Shown: positions 47,386 to 55,949 of the stretch, in pieces
Position numbering within the stretch: the stretch's first letter is position 1
Layout: every line of letters starts with the position of its first letter
Assembly: GCA_902788175.1 (NCBI GenBank)
Contig: CADAJF010000004.1
Coordinates: forward strand, 16,623-80,622
Length of the DNA stretch: 64,000 nt
Direction: 5' to 3'
Origin: an uncultured Bacteroidia bacterium
Lineage (GTDB): Bacteria > Bacteroidota > Bacteroidia > Bacteroidales > UBA932
Notes under the pieces: model-generated
The model's database searches: none
Told to the model about the DNA's origin: nothing
Seen by the model: only the letters and a program-made list of their open reading frames with translations
Made by a program: the position numbers and the translations under genes

Positions 47386-49005
47386 ATGAAAAAGACAACA
47401 AGAATTCTTAGCATAGCCGCCCTCGTTGCAATGGGCATTATGGGCGCTGCTTGTTCCAAGATTGAGAGCCTGGAGATTGAAACTCCTGAAACTCAGAAAG
47501 AAAACATCGTCACCCTGACCAGCACCGTGGGCTTCGCTGCGGACGACACCAAGGCACTGACCGGCGCGGGCGTGAAGACCTTCGCCGATGGCGAGACGAT
47601 GGCCGTGATTTACAACAACGGCACTTCTACGGTAAAAGCCGTGAGCCATGCCCTCGAAGTAGGCGACATCACCGATGGCGGCAAGAAGGCTACCTTTACC
47701 TTCGACCTCGAAACGCCCAACAAGTCGGAGAACGTGACCTACATCTACCCCGCAGCGATGGCCAACGACAACGGCACGGTGAACTTCGCCGCCCTCAACT
47801 CGCAGGACGGCACGCTCACTTCGCTGGCTGCCAACCTGGACTACTGCACGAAATCGGGTGCCTGGGACGGCGAGAATCTGCCCACGCTGACGCTGGAGAA
47901 CCAGCTGGCCATCCTGGCCATCACGCTGAAGGATGAAGCAGGCACGAGCGAAATCACAGGCAGCACCACGAAGCTGACCGTCAGCGACGGCACCAACACC
48001 TACAACGTCAACCGCTCGGTAGCAGCAGGCCCCATCTACGTAGCCATCCGTCCCACCTCCGATGCCACCATCGACATTACAGCCACCAGCGACAGTAAAG
48101 GCTACTACAAAATCTTGACCACCCCCAAGTCCTACACTGCCGGCAACGGCTACTCGGTAAGCTGGAAAATGACGCAAGGTGCTAACCTCTCGAAGCTCAC
48201 AGCCGCCTACACGGCGCAGAACGGCGACAAACTCACCGGTGAATTGGGCGAAAACGTAAAAATCAGCATTGCAGACGGTGCTACCGTGACACTCGATGGT
48301 GTAAGCATCAATGCCACAGGTACATGGGGTAGTGGTAACTATGCTGGCATCACCTGCGCGGGCGATGCCACCATCACCCTCGAAGGCACGAACACGGTGA
48401 AGGGATTCGCCGATGGTTATCCCGGTATCTTTGTAAGTTCTGGAAAGACGCTCGTCATTAACGGGACTGGGGAACTTAACGCCAGCTCTAACGGTTCTTA
48501 TGACACTGGCTCAGGCGGAGCAGGCATTGGCGGAGGAGACAATATGAACTGTGGAAACATCGAAATACAAAGTGGCACTGTAACAGCGACTGGTAACCAA
48601 TATGGCGCTGGCATTGGCGGCGGACAGAATGCTAACTGCGGCAATATTACCATCAGCGGTGGTACCGTGACTGCTACAGGCGGGTATCGTGCTGCCGGTA
48701 TCGGCGGAGGCAGACGAGGTACAAATGGTACAAAGAATGGATATGATTCTGCTAGCTGCGGCAATATTACCATCAGCGGTGGAACCGTCATTGCTACAGG
48801 CGGTCAAAATGCGGCCGGTATTGGCGGAGGTAGAGGTAACACCGTTTATTATAAATCCAGCTGCGGAACGATTACAATTACTTCAGGCGTGACCAGTGTG
48901 ACTGCTACAAAAGGAAGTGGTGCTGACAACAGCATCGGCGCAGGCAATGTGGGCATTTGCGGCACAGTAACCATCGAAGACCCGTCGAAAGTTACGCAGA
49001 ACTAA
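47386..49005 (+). CDS. Lipoprotein with Gly-rich beta repeats (cassette D)
   Basis: A 539-residue predicted lipoprotein, signal peptide ending at MGAAC (Cys23). The N-terminal half has FAADDTKALTGAGVKTFADG and a fimbrillin-like beta domain (AAMANDNGTVNFAALNSQDG). From about residue 281 the sequence is a series of short beta repeats of the form GAGIGGGxxxxCGNIxIxGGTVxATG, at least four times, encoded by partly duplicated DNA (for example 48640-48680 against 48755-48800). This suggests a right-handed beta-helix as in surface adhesins. No catalytic residues recognised. A terminator follows at 49057. Confidence 0.82.
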   Translation: MKKTTRILSIAALVAMGIMGAACSKIESLEIETPETQKENIVTLTSTVGFAADDTKALTGAGVKTFADGETMAVIYNNGTSTVKAVSHALEVGDITDGGKKATFTFDLETPNKSENVTYIYPAAMANDNGTVNFAALNSQDGTLTSLAANLDYCTKSGAWDGENLPTLTLENQLAILAITLKDEAGTSEITGSTTKLTVSDGTNTYNVNRSVAAGPIYVAIRPTSDATIDITATSDSKGYYKILTTPKSYTAGNGYSVSWKMTQGANLSKLTAAYTAQNGDKLTGELGENVKISIADGATVTLDGVSINATGTWGSGNYAGITCAGDATITLEGTNTVKGFADGYPGIFVSSGKTLVINGTGELNASSNGSYDTGSGGAGIGGGDNMNCGNIEIQSGTVTATGNQYGAGIGGGQNANCGNITISGGTVTATGGYRAAGIGGGRRGTNGTKNGYDSASCGNITISGGTVIATGGQNAAGIGGGRGNTVYYKSSCGTITITSGVTSVTATKGSGADNSIGAGNVGICGTVTIEDPSKVTQN

Positions 49006-49056
49006 ATAGCACACGGGCATAGATCCCCTATGCGATAAGAACTAGATAATAATCTG

Positions 49057-49094
49057 GCCGCCATCTCTTCACATTCAAGAGGTGGCGGTTTTAC
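49057..49094 (+). terminator. Terminator of cassette D
   Basis: CCGCCATCTCT pairs with AGAGGTGGCGG and is followed by TTTTA. Confidence 0.7.
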
Positions 49095-49184
49095 TTTGGC
49101 AGGACATCGACATAGAAATCTCCCTACTCCGGCTCTACCAAGCTTGTCTACTCCGTCCACTCCGTGCAGTCCGGGCACGGATAG

Positions 49185-49260
49185 TTGGAAAAAAGATTGG
49201 AAAAAGTTGGAAAAAATGAGAAATCCATGTTGGAAAAAAGGAAGAAACGGCTTAATTTTG
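49185..49260 (+). promoter_or_regulatory. Promoter of the DUF4143 ATPase gene with TTGGAAAAA repeats
   Basis: TTGG at 49230-49233 and TAATTTTG at 49253-49260 give a good promoter, 20 bp before the ATG. TTGGAAAA-type motifs are repeated at 49185, 49197, 49207 and 49230, the last overlapping the -33 box, so they may be binding sites. Confidence 0.55.
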
Positions 49261-49280
49261 CGTTGAAAAAAAGGACAACG

Positions 49281-50639
49281 ATGATTACACGCAAACTCGA
49301 CGCCTTCCTGGATGAGTTCTACAGGACGCAAAATAAGGCATTGCTCCTCACGGGTGCAAGGCAAGTAGGAAAAACTGAAGCCTTCCGGAGACTGGCAGCA
49401 CGAACATACGAGCACTTTATCGAAATCAACTTCATCAAAACCCCCAGAGCTATCGGCATCTTTGACGGAGTGCAGAGCGCAAGCGATATTCTGTTGAGAC
49501 TGTCTGCTTTTACCGATGTTCCTATGGTCCCCGGGAAAACCTTCATCTTGTTTGACGAGATTCAAGATTGCAAGGAGTGCGTGACGCAGATCAAGTTCCT
49601 CGTTGATGAAGGCAGTTTCAGATATGGATTGACCGGCTCGCTGCTGGGCGTGGAACTGAACGATGTCCGCTCGGAGCCCGTCGGTTATCTCGACGTTGTG
49701 GATGTATTTCCGCTTGATTTCGAAGAATTCGCATTGGCAATCGGGGTGGCTCCGAAGGTCATCGATGCGCTTCGTGATTCATTTGAAGAAAGAAAGCCTG
49801 TCGACACTGTAGTTCACAACCAGATGATGTCTGTATTCAATCTGTATCTGATTGTCGGCGGAATGCCTGCAGCCGTTTGGAAATACATCCAGACAAAGAA
49901 CATGCAGCACGTGGTGGCCGAGCAGCGCGCAATCATCAAAATCTACAAACGCGATATCGCCCGATACGATAAAGACGACAAGTTGTACTTGGACGAAGTG
50001 TTCGATCTCATCCCCTCCGAACTCAACGCAAAGAACAAGCGTTTCATCCTGAAGAACCTGAATGAGAACGCCAAGTTCAATATGTATGAGAACAGCTTCC
50101 TGTGGCTCAAGAAAGCCGGCGTAGCCATTCCCGTGTTCAATGTTGAAGAGCCCCTCGTTCCCCTGCTCCTGAACAAACAGAGAAACCTTCTGAAATTGTT
50201 CCAGAACGACGTAGGACTGCTCGCGTATCAATACGCCGACGGCATCCAACTCCGGATTCTCCGCGGAGAAGTCAATATCAATCACGGCGCCATTTACGAG
50301 AATGTGGTTGCCCAGGAACTGCTCTCGCACGGGTTTGAGCATCTATACTATTTCAACAACAAGAAGCAGGGCGAGGTTGACTTTGTTCTGGAAAAGGGCG
50401 ACGGCACCATCCTGCCCGTGGAGGTTAAGTCCGGCAAGGACTACGCCTTCCATCTGGCATTGAACAATATCCTGAACAACGCAGAGTACAATATCCCTGA
50501 GGCCATTGTCCTATGCAACGACAACGTGCGTGTCGTTGGAAAAGTCGTTTACCTGCCTGTCTATATGGCCATGTTCCTTCAGCGGAAGCGCGAGAGCAAC
50601 GTCGGCGAATACATCCCCGATATCTCCGCACTAAAGTGA
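49281..50639 (+). CDS. AAA_14/DUF4143 ATPase
   Basis: A 452-residue ATPase of the AAA_14-DUF4143 type. The start MITRKLDAFLDEFYRTQNKA is typical and set by the promoter directly upstream. Walker A is LLLTGARQVGKTEAF, Walker B is KTFILFDEIQDCKECV, and the sensor region is RYGLTGSLLGVELND. The C-terminal half contains the DUF4143 winged-helix/nuclease-like part (GAIYENVVAQELLSHGFEHL, YFNNKKQGEVDFVLEKGD, LPVEVKSGKDY: a PD-(D/E)XK-like EVDF...EVK pattern). These genes are common, often in many copies and in accessory regions; their role is unknown. Confidence 0.9.
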   Translation: MITRKLDAFLDEFYRTQNKALLLTGARQVGKTEAFRRLAARTYEHFIEINFIKTPRAIGIFDGVQSASDILLRLSAFTDVPMVPGKTFILFDEIQDCKECVTQIKFLVDEGSFRYGLTGSLLGVELNDVRSEPVGYLDVVDVFPLDFEEFALAIGVAPKVIDALRDSFEERKPVDTVVHNQMMSVFNLYLIVGGMPAAVWKYIQTKNMQHVVAEQRAIIKIYKRDIARYDKDDKLYLDEVFDLIPSELNAKNKRFILKNLNENAKFNMYENSFLWLKKAGVAIPVFNVEEPLVPLLLNKQRNLLKLFQNDVGLLAYQYADGIQLRILRGEVNINHGAIYENVVAQELLSHGFEHLYYFNNKKQGEVDFVLEKGDGTILPVEVKSGKDYAFHLALNNILNNAEYNIPEAIVLCNDNVRVVGKVVYLPVYMAMFLQRKRESNVGEYIPDISALK

Positions 50640-50642
50640 AAA

Positions 50643-50750
50643 TGTGAACAGGTTGAGGTTCAAAAGGGCATAGAAAAGCAGCTGGCCAAACTCAAAGCCG
50701 AAGGCTTCATCAGGCGAGAAGGGCCGGATAAAGGCGGAGACTTACTCCTG
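50643..50750 (+). pseudogene. Remnant of a RecG-like C-terminal/winged-helix gene
   Basis: The frame reads CEQVEVQKGIEKQLAKLKAE then GFIRREGPDKGG, which is the typical end of ATP-binding/AlbA-type regulators and RecG-like helicase-domain proteins (..LKxxGxIRRxGPDKGG). There is no start, and the frame runs into unrelated sequence. It directly follows the DUF4143 gene and suggests decay or replacement in an accessory spot. Confidence 0.5.
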
Positions 50751-50814
50751 GGTCCATTTCCGTCCAAAACAAATATTTTCTTGAAATACCCAAAGTCTTT
50801 TGCAAGAAAAGCAG

Positions 50815-50822
50815 TATCTTTG
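50815..50822 (+). promoter_or_regulatory. -7 box of the sigma-54 activator operon
   Basis: TATCTTTG, 10 bp before the ATG at 50833, so the leader would be very short. The in-frame TTG or ATG-like starts upstream of it can be excluded if this box is used. Confidence 0.55.
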
Positions 50823-50832
50823 CAGGACGGTT

Positions 50833-52014
50833 ATGGACTTACAGGCATTAAAGAACAAGTACGATATCATCGGCAACGATCCGGCGCTCAATGAGGCGCT
50901 GGAAACGGCCGTGAAGTTTGCTCCTACCGGGCTCAGCGTCCTCATTCAGGGGGAAAGCGGCGTGGGCAAGGAGAATGTGGCCCGTATCATCCATCAGTTC
51001 AGCGCCCGCAGGCAAGGGGCCTTTTTTGCCGTCAACTGCGGTGCACTGCCCCGGGAGCTGGTAAATTCTGAACTTTTCGGCCATGTAAAAGGCTCGTTCA
51101 CCGGCGCCGTGGATTCCCGCAAGGGTTATTTCGAGGAGGCCGACGGCGGCACCCTCTTCCTGGACGAGATTGCAGAGCTTCCCCTGGAAAGCCAGGCGCT
51201 GCTGCTGCGCGTGCTCCAGAGCGGGGAATACCGCAAGGTGGGCTCCAACAAGGTGGAGCATACGGACGTGCGCATAGTGGCTGCCACCAACATCCACCTG
51301 TACGAGGCCGTCAAACGCGGCAAGTTCCGCGAGGACCTGTACTTCCGCCTCAGCGCCGCCCAAATCCGCATTCCCGCACTAAGGGACCGCAAATCAGACA
51401 TTTATCTGCTCTTCCGCAAGTTTACCTCAGACTTTTCGGAGGTGAACGGCATGTGCAAGATCAGTCTTCGGCCGGATGCCATCCGCCTGCTGGAACAGTA
51501 CCGCTGGCCCGGCAATATCCGCCAGCTGCAGGGCTTCACGCAAAGCCTCACGGCGCAGCTTTCGGTCAAGGTGACACCCACCCTGCAACGCATAGAGCTG
51601 GGCGCCCAGCAGCTGCTTCCCTTCATGCCCCGGGAGGAAGGAGAGCCCATTCCGGCACTTTACGAGGGGCCGCAGCCTTCACAGGATTTCAACGCCGATC
51701 AGCGCCAGGCCATCTTCAAAGCCATCTTCGACCTGAAACAGGAAGTGGACATCCTCAAAGCCCGCCTGGACCGCCGGGAGCTGCCCCCTCCTCCGGTACC
51801 GCCCATGGAAGAAGAGGCCGAGTGGCAGGGCCAGGAAGACTACGAGGAGCACCTTCCGCAGGAGACCAGCCTGAGCGTCAAGCGCAAAGAGGAAGACCTT
51901 ATCCGCCAGGCGCTGGAGAAGTTCCACGGCAACCGCAAGAAGGCAGCGGAAGAGCTGGGCATGAGCGAACGCACCCTCTACCGCAAACTTCCCCCCGAAT
52001 TCCGCAAAAAATGA
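50833..52014 (+). CDS. Sigma-54 interacting transcription activator without receiver domain
   Basis: A 393-residue protein with an AAA+ domain (about 10-240) and a C-terminal Fis-type helix-turn-helix (DLIRQALEKFHGNRKKAAEE, LGMSERTLYRKL). Walker A is IQGESGVGKENVARI, Walker B is GGTLFLDEIAELP, and the R finger region is FREDLYFRLS. The sigma-54 contact loop is HVKGSFTGAVDSRKG, that is GSFTGA instead of GAFTGA, a tolerated change in some members. No N-terminal sensor domain exists, so activity may be set by level or a partner. The order activator-lptE-TPR-secG recurs in Bacteroidales. The stop overlaps the lptE start (ATGA). Confidence 0.92.
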   Translation: MDLQALKNKYDIIGNDPALNEALETAVKFAPTGLSVLIQGESGVGKENVARIIHQFSARRQGAFFAVNCGALPRELVNSELFGHVKGSFTGAVDSRKGYFEEADGGTLFLDEIAELPLESQALLLRVLQSGEYRKVGSNKVEHTDVRIVAATNIHLYEAVKRGKFREDLYFRLSAAQIRIPALRDRKSDIYLLFRKFTSDFSEVNGMCKISLRPDAIRLLEQYRWPGNIRQLQGFTQSLTAQLSVKVTPTLQRIELGAQQLLPFMPREEGEPIPALYEGPQPSQDFNADQRQAIFKAIFDLKQEVDILKARLDRRELPPPPVPPMEEEAEWQGQEDYEEHLPQETSLSVKRKEEDLIRQALEKFHGNRKKAAEELGMSERTLYRKLPPEFRKK

Positions 52015-52517
52015 AGCGCAGAACCCTCATACTGAGTTTGTTGCTGCCGATCCTCGTCTCGGCCTGCGGCGGCTATTCCTTATCCGGGCCGTCCATTCAG
52101 GCGGATGTCCAGACCATCACCATCCCCTACGTGGAGTACCGTGCGCTGCGCGTGAACCCTTCCCTGTCCAACGACCTGACGGAAGCCCTGCAGGAGAAAT
52201 TCCGCAAGCTCACCCGCCTGGAGCAGGTAGATGTGGACGGAGACCTGGAACTGGTGTGCGAGATTACCGGCTACGATGTCAAGGCCACCGCCGTCACCGC
52301 GGACGAAATGGCTTCCCAGAACCGCCTTACCGTCACGGTCACAGCCAGTTTCACCAACCGCAAATACCCGGAAGACGACTTCGAGAACAAGAGCTTCAGC
52401 GCCTACGAGGACTTTGACGCCACCATGTCGCTGGACGCCGTGGAGGCCGGCCTGTGCGAGAGCATCATCGAAAAGATAGTGGAAGACATCTTTAACGCAA
52501 GCGTGGCGCAATGGTAG
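52011..52517 (+). CDS. lptE: LPS assembly lipoprotein LptE
   Basis: A 168-residue lipoprotein (MKRRTLILSLLLPILVSACG, Cys19) with the family start GGYSLSGPSIQADVQTITIP and NDLTEALQEKFRKLTRLEQV, VCEITGYDVK and FTNRKYPEDDFENKSFSAYE. LptE plugs the LptD barrel that inserts lipopolysaccharide in the outer membrane. It overlaps the activator gene by 4 bp at its start and the TPR gene by 7 bp at its end, so all three should be translated together. Confidence 0.9.
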   Translation: MKRRTLILSLLLPILVSACGGYSLSGPSIQADVQTITIPYVEYRALRVNPSLSNDLTEALQEKFRKLTRLEQVDVDGDLELVCEITGYDVKATAVTADEMASQNRLTVTVTASFTNRKYPEDDFENKSFSAYEDFDATMSLDAVEAGLCESIIEKIVEDIFNASVAQW

Positions 52518-53098
52518 GTTCCTCCATAGATATCCACACGCTCCTGATGGACGAGCTGGCCGGTGTAGTGAACCTCTACCCCTGGTACGGAGCGGCGCGC
52601 GTGGAGCTTTGCCGCCGCATGTCCCGCATGGGAGAAGACTGGGGAGAGGAGCAGTACGCCGATGAAGCCCTCTACATCCCGGACCGCGGCATCCTGGCGG
52701 CCCTGCTGCGCCACAGCCGCACGGTGGACTGCTCGGACAAGGACCTGGAGGAACTGCTGGCCTCTTTTGTGGAGCAGCCGTCGACCCGGGAGGAAGAAGA
52801 AGGCCGGCAGGTGCAAGTGGTGGGCGGGGACTATTTCTCCCAGTCGCAGTACGACAACGTGCGCAGCAGCGGGGACAATATCTTCACCCGTTTTGCCCGG
52901 AAAACGCGCCCGGACGGCGGTTCGGACGACGAATCCGGCAGCGAAATGGCAGACCGTTTTGCCACCGAAACCCTGGCCCGTATCTTCCAGGAACAGGGCC
53001 GCGTGGAGGAAGCCCGGCGCATTTATTCCCGCCTGATTTTGGAAATCCCGGAAAAAAGTGCTTACTTTGCATCCCTTATTGATAATTTGGACAAATAA
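52511..53098 (+). CDS. TPR-like protein between lptE and secG
   Basis: A 195-residue soluble protein. The N-terminal part (LMDELAGVVNLYPWYGAARV ELCRRM) is helical. The middle is charged (EQPSTREEEEGRQVQVVGGD). The end has one clear TPR-like hairpin (ETLARIFQEQGRVEEARRIY, SRLILEIPEKSAYFASLIDN). No signal peptide or membrane segment. Known in this operon position in Bacteroidales, but without function; a link to envelope assembly or secretion is a guess from context. Confidence 0.78.
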   Translation: MVGSSIDIHTLLMDELAGVVNLYPWYGAARVELCRRMSRMGEDWGEEQYADEALYIPDRGILAALLRHSRTVDCSDKDLEELLASFVEQPSTREEEEGRQVQVVGGDYFSQSQYDNVRSSGDNIFTRFARKTRPDGGSDDESGSEMADRFATETLARIFQEQGRVEEARRIYSRLILEIPEKSAYFASLIDNLDK

Positions 53099-53111
53099 TA
53101 GGTAAAAAGAT

Positions 53112-53459
53112 ATGAACGCAGCATTTACAGTATTGGTCGTTCTCATCATCATCGCGGCCGTTCTTCTGATTGCGGTCGTCCTCCTGCAAAACGGCAAGGA
53201 CGGCGGCCTGGCTACCAATTTCACCTCTGCCAACCAAACCCTGGGCGTGCGCCAGACGGCCACCATCCTGGAAAAGGCAACCTGGTATCTGGTAGCTTTC
53301 ATCCTGGTGGTTTCCATCATCACCGTCTTCGTGGGCCGCGGCCACACCCGTGGCGGTGCCAACGAGGCCATGAGCACGGAAATCATGAACCAGGCAGAGC
53401 AGGCGGCAGACCAGACCCCCGCTTTCCCGCTGCAGGAAAACCCCGAGGAGACCAACTAA
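53112..53459 (+). CDS. secG: Preprotein translocase subunit SecG
   Basis: A 115-residue protein with two membrane segments (VLVVLIIIAAVLLIAVVLLQ and LVAFILVVSIITVFVG). Between them is the conserved cytoplasmic loop NGKDGGLATNFTSANQTLGV. SecG assists SecYE in protein export. The acidic C-terminal tail (EQAADQTPAFPLQENPEE) is a Bacteroidota feature. Last gene of the activator-lptE-TPR operon; a terminator follows. Confidence 0.93.
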   Translation: MNAAFTVLVVLIIIAAVLLIAVVLLQNGKDGGLATNFTSANQTLGVRQTATILEKATWYLVAFILVVSIITVFVGRGHTRGGANEAMSTEIMNQAEQAADQTPAFPLQENPEETN

Positions 53460-53482
53460 GTCCCCGTCTTAAGCCCCTTTAC

Positions 53483-53517
53483 GGCTGCCTGCCCCCACGG
53501 ACAGGCGGCCTTGTTTG
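53483..53517 (+). terminator. Terminator after secG
   Basis: GGCTGCCTG pairs with CAGGCGGCC and is followed by TTGTTTGT. Confidence 0.65.
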
Positions 53518-53601
53518 TATCTGGTCCCATCTGCCATTTTGGCAGGAAATTGCCTACGGAACGGAGATTGAAACATTCCGGGGAAAATGGAGGACCAGAT
53601 T

Positions 53602-55764
53602 ATGGAAAACAACAATAGCAACTTTTTACAGCGCTTCGCCATCAATTTGAACGAGCGCGCGGCCAAAGGGGCCCTGGACCCCGTGATTGGCCGGGACGAC
53701 GAAATCCGGCGCGTGCTGCAGATCCTTAGCCGCCGCACCAAGAACAACCCTATCCTGGTGGGCGAGCCCGGCGTGGGCAAAACCGCTATCAGTGAAGGGA
53801 TTGCGCAGAACATCGTGAACGGGCAGGTGCCCGAGAACCTCAAATCCAAGAAGGTGTACTCCCTGGACATGGGTGCCCTCATCGCGGGTGCCAAGTACCA
53901 GGGAGAGTTCGAAGAGCGCCTCAAGGGCGTGGTGAAGGAAGTGGTGGACAGCGCCGGGGAGATTATCCTTTTCATCGACGAAATCCACACGCTGGTGGGA
54001 GCCGGCCGCTCCAGCGGTGCCATGGACGCTTCCAACATCCTCAAGCCGGCCTTGGCCCGCGGGGAACTGCGCACAATAGGCTCCACCACCCTGGATGAGT
54101 ACCAGAAGTACTTCGAGGCCGACAAAGCCCTGGAGCGCCGTTTCCAGATGGTGATGGTGGACGAGCCCTCCCCGGCCGAGAGCATCGCCATCCTGCGCGG
54201 CCTGAAGGAGCGCTATGAGAACCACCACAAGGTGCGTATCGAGGACGACGCCCTCATTGCCGCCGTGAACCTGAGTCACCGCTACATCACCTCCCGCTTC
54301 CTGCCGGACAAGGCCATCGACCTGGTGGACGAAGCCGCTTCCAAGCTGCGCCTGGAGATGAACTCCGTACCGGAGCCCATCGACAACCTTAATTCCGCCA
54401 TCCGGCAGAAAGAAATTGAGCGCGAGGCGATTAAGCGGGAGGGAAGCTCGGCCAAACTGGACAAGCTGGAGGCGGAACTGAAGGAGCTGCAGGCGCAGCA
54501 GGAAGAGCTGATGAAGCGTTGGAGCGAGGAGAAGGACATCCTGGGAAGCCTGCAGACGGCCCGGCAACAGATGGAGTCGCTGCGGCAGGAGGCCGCCTCG
54601 GCCGAGCGTTCCGGCGACTACGGCAAGGTGGCGGAAATCCGCTACGGCAAGATGGGCGCTACCCAGCAGCGGATAGACGAGCTTACCGCCAAGGCGGAGG
54701 CCATCTCGCATCCGCTTGTCACTGAGGCGGTTACGCCTGAGGATATTGCGGAGGTAGTGGCCAAGTGGACCGGCATTCCCGTGAAACGGATGCTGGAAAG
54801 CGAGAAGGAAAAGCTCCTGAGGATGGAGACGGAGCTGCACAAGCGGGTGGTGGGCCAGGACCAGGCCATCCGTGCCGTGGCCGATGCCGTCCGCCGCAGC
54901 CGCGCTGGCCTTTCCAGCGAGAAGCGGCCCATCGGCTCCTTCCTCTTTATGGGTACCACCGGCGTGGGCAAGACGGAACTGGCCAAAGCCCTGGCGGAGT
55001 TCCTCTTCAACGACGAGAACATGCTCACGCGCATCGACATGAGCGAGTACCAGGAGCGGCACACCGTCTCCCGCCTGGTGGGCGCGCCTCCGGGATACGT
55101 GGGTTACGACGAAGGCGGCCAGCTCACCGAGGCCGTACGCCGCAAGCCCTACTCAGTAGTGCTTCTGGACGAGATTGAGAAAGCCCACCCGGACGTTTTC
55201 AACGTGCTGTTGCAGGTGCTGGACGACGGCCGTCTCACCGACAACAAAGGCCGCACCGTGGATTTCAAGAACACCATCCTCATCATGACCTCCAACGCCG
55301 GGGCCGATATCATCCAGTCCTACATGGAACGCCTGCCGGAGGTAAGTGGAGTGGATATGCAGGCCATCGCCAGTCGCCGCTCCCTGCTGGACGAATGCGG
55401 GAAAAAGGTGCTGGAAGTGCTGAAAACGACCGTTCGGCCCGAGTTCCTGAACCGCATCGACGAGATCATCATGTTTGACCCGCTCACCAAGGCCGATATC
55501 CGCGACATCCTGCACCTGCAGGAGGAGGACCTGCAGCGCAAGCTCTCCGAGAGCGGCATCACCGTGGCCTTCACCCCCGCCTTCGAGGACTACATGGTGG
55601 AGCACGGCTACGACCCCTCCTACGGCGCCCGTCCCGTCAAACGCCTGATGCAGCGCGAGCTGGTGAACCTCCTGGCCAAGTCCATCCTGGACGGCAGCGT
55701 CCACAAAGCATCCGTCATCACCATAGACACCGCCGGCAACGAAGTAGTAGTCCGGAACGGGTAA
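53602..55764 (+). CDS. clpB: ClpB-type disaggregase lacking the N-terminal domain
   Basis: A 720-residue AAA+ protein. It begins directly with AAA domain 1 ([20 protein letters not shown]; Walker [13 protein letters not shown]; Walker [15 protein letters not shown]). Then come a ClpB/Hsp104-type coiled-coil middle domain (about 280-400, [20 protein letters not shown] ... [20 protein letters not shown]) and AAA domain 2 ([31 protein letters not shown]). The 140-residue Clp-N domain of usual ClpB is absent, and nothing upstream encodes it. There is no ClpP-binding loop, so it should refold aggregates with DnaK rather than feed a protease. Start 53602 has GGAGG 8 bp ahead; 53587 is an alternative. 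Confidence 0.92.
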   Translation: MENNNSNFLQRFAINLNERAAKGALDPVIGRDDEIRRVLQILSRRTKNNPILVGEPGVGKTAISEGIAQNIVNGQVPENLKSKKVYSLDMGALIAGAKYQGEFEERLKGVVKEVVDSAGEIILFIDEIHTLVGAGRSSGAMDASNILKPALARGELRTIGSTTLDEYQKYFEADKALERRFQMVMVDEPSPAESIAILRGLKERYENHHKVRIEDDALIAAVNLSHRYITSRFLPDKAIDLVDEAASKLRLEMNSVPEPIDNLNSAIRQKEIEREAIKREGSSAKLDKLEAELKELQAQQEELMKRWSEEKDILGSLQTARQQMESLRQEAASAERSGDYGKVAEIRYGKMGATQQRIDELTAKAEAISHPLVTEAVTPEDIAEVVAKWTGIPVKRMLESEKEKLLRMETELHKRVVGQDQAIRAVADAVRRSRAGLSSEKRPIGSFLFMGTTGVGKTELAKALAEFLFNDENMLTRIDMSEYQERHTVSRLVGAPPGYVGYDEGGQLTEAVRRKPYSVVLLDEIEKAHPDVFNVLLQVLDDGRLTDNKGRTVDFKNTILIMTSNAGADIIQSYMERLPEVSGVDMQAIASRRSLLDECGKKVLEVLKTTVRPEFLNRIDEIIMFDPLTKADIRDILHLQEEDLQRKLSESGITVAFTPAFEDYMVEHGYDPSYGARPVKRLMQRELVNLLAKSILDGSVHKASVITIDTAGNEVVVRNG

Positions 55765-55795
55765 GGCGGAGGATCTGTGGCTCTGGGCAGCTTTT

Positions 55796-55930
55796 GCCGT
55801 CTTGACACCAAATGTGCCTCCTACGGTACTCTACGCGTCAAGACGGCAAGCTTTTACGCCCGAAACGCCATTTCTCCTGCCGTCTTGACAAGCAGACAGC
55901 CCTAAAACGCCATTTCTGCGTCAAGACGGC
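55796..55930. repeat. Four alternating copies of GCCGTCTTGAC forming two hairpins
   Basis: GCCGTCTTGAC at 55796-55806 and 55879-55889, and its reverse complement at 55837-55847 and 55920-55930. ACGCCATTTCT also occurs twice between them. The result is two stem-loops between the convergent clpB and umuC genes. Confidence 0.75.
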
Positions 55931-55949
55931 GGGGAAGGGGCAGGGGCCG

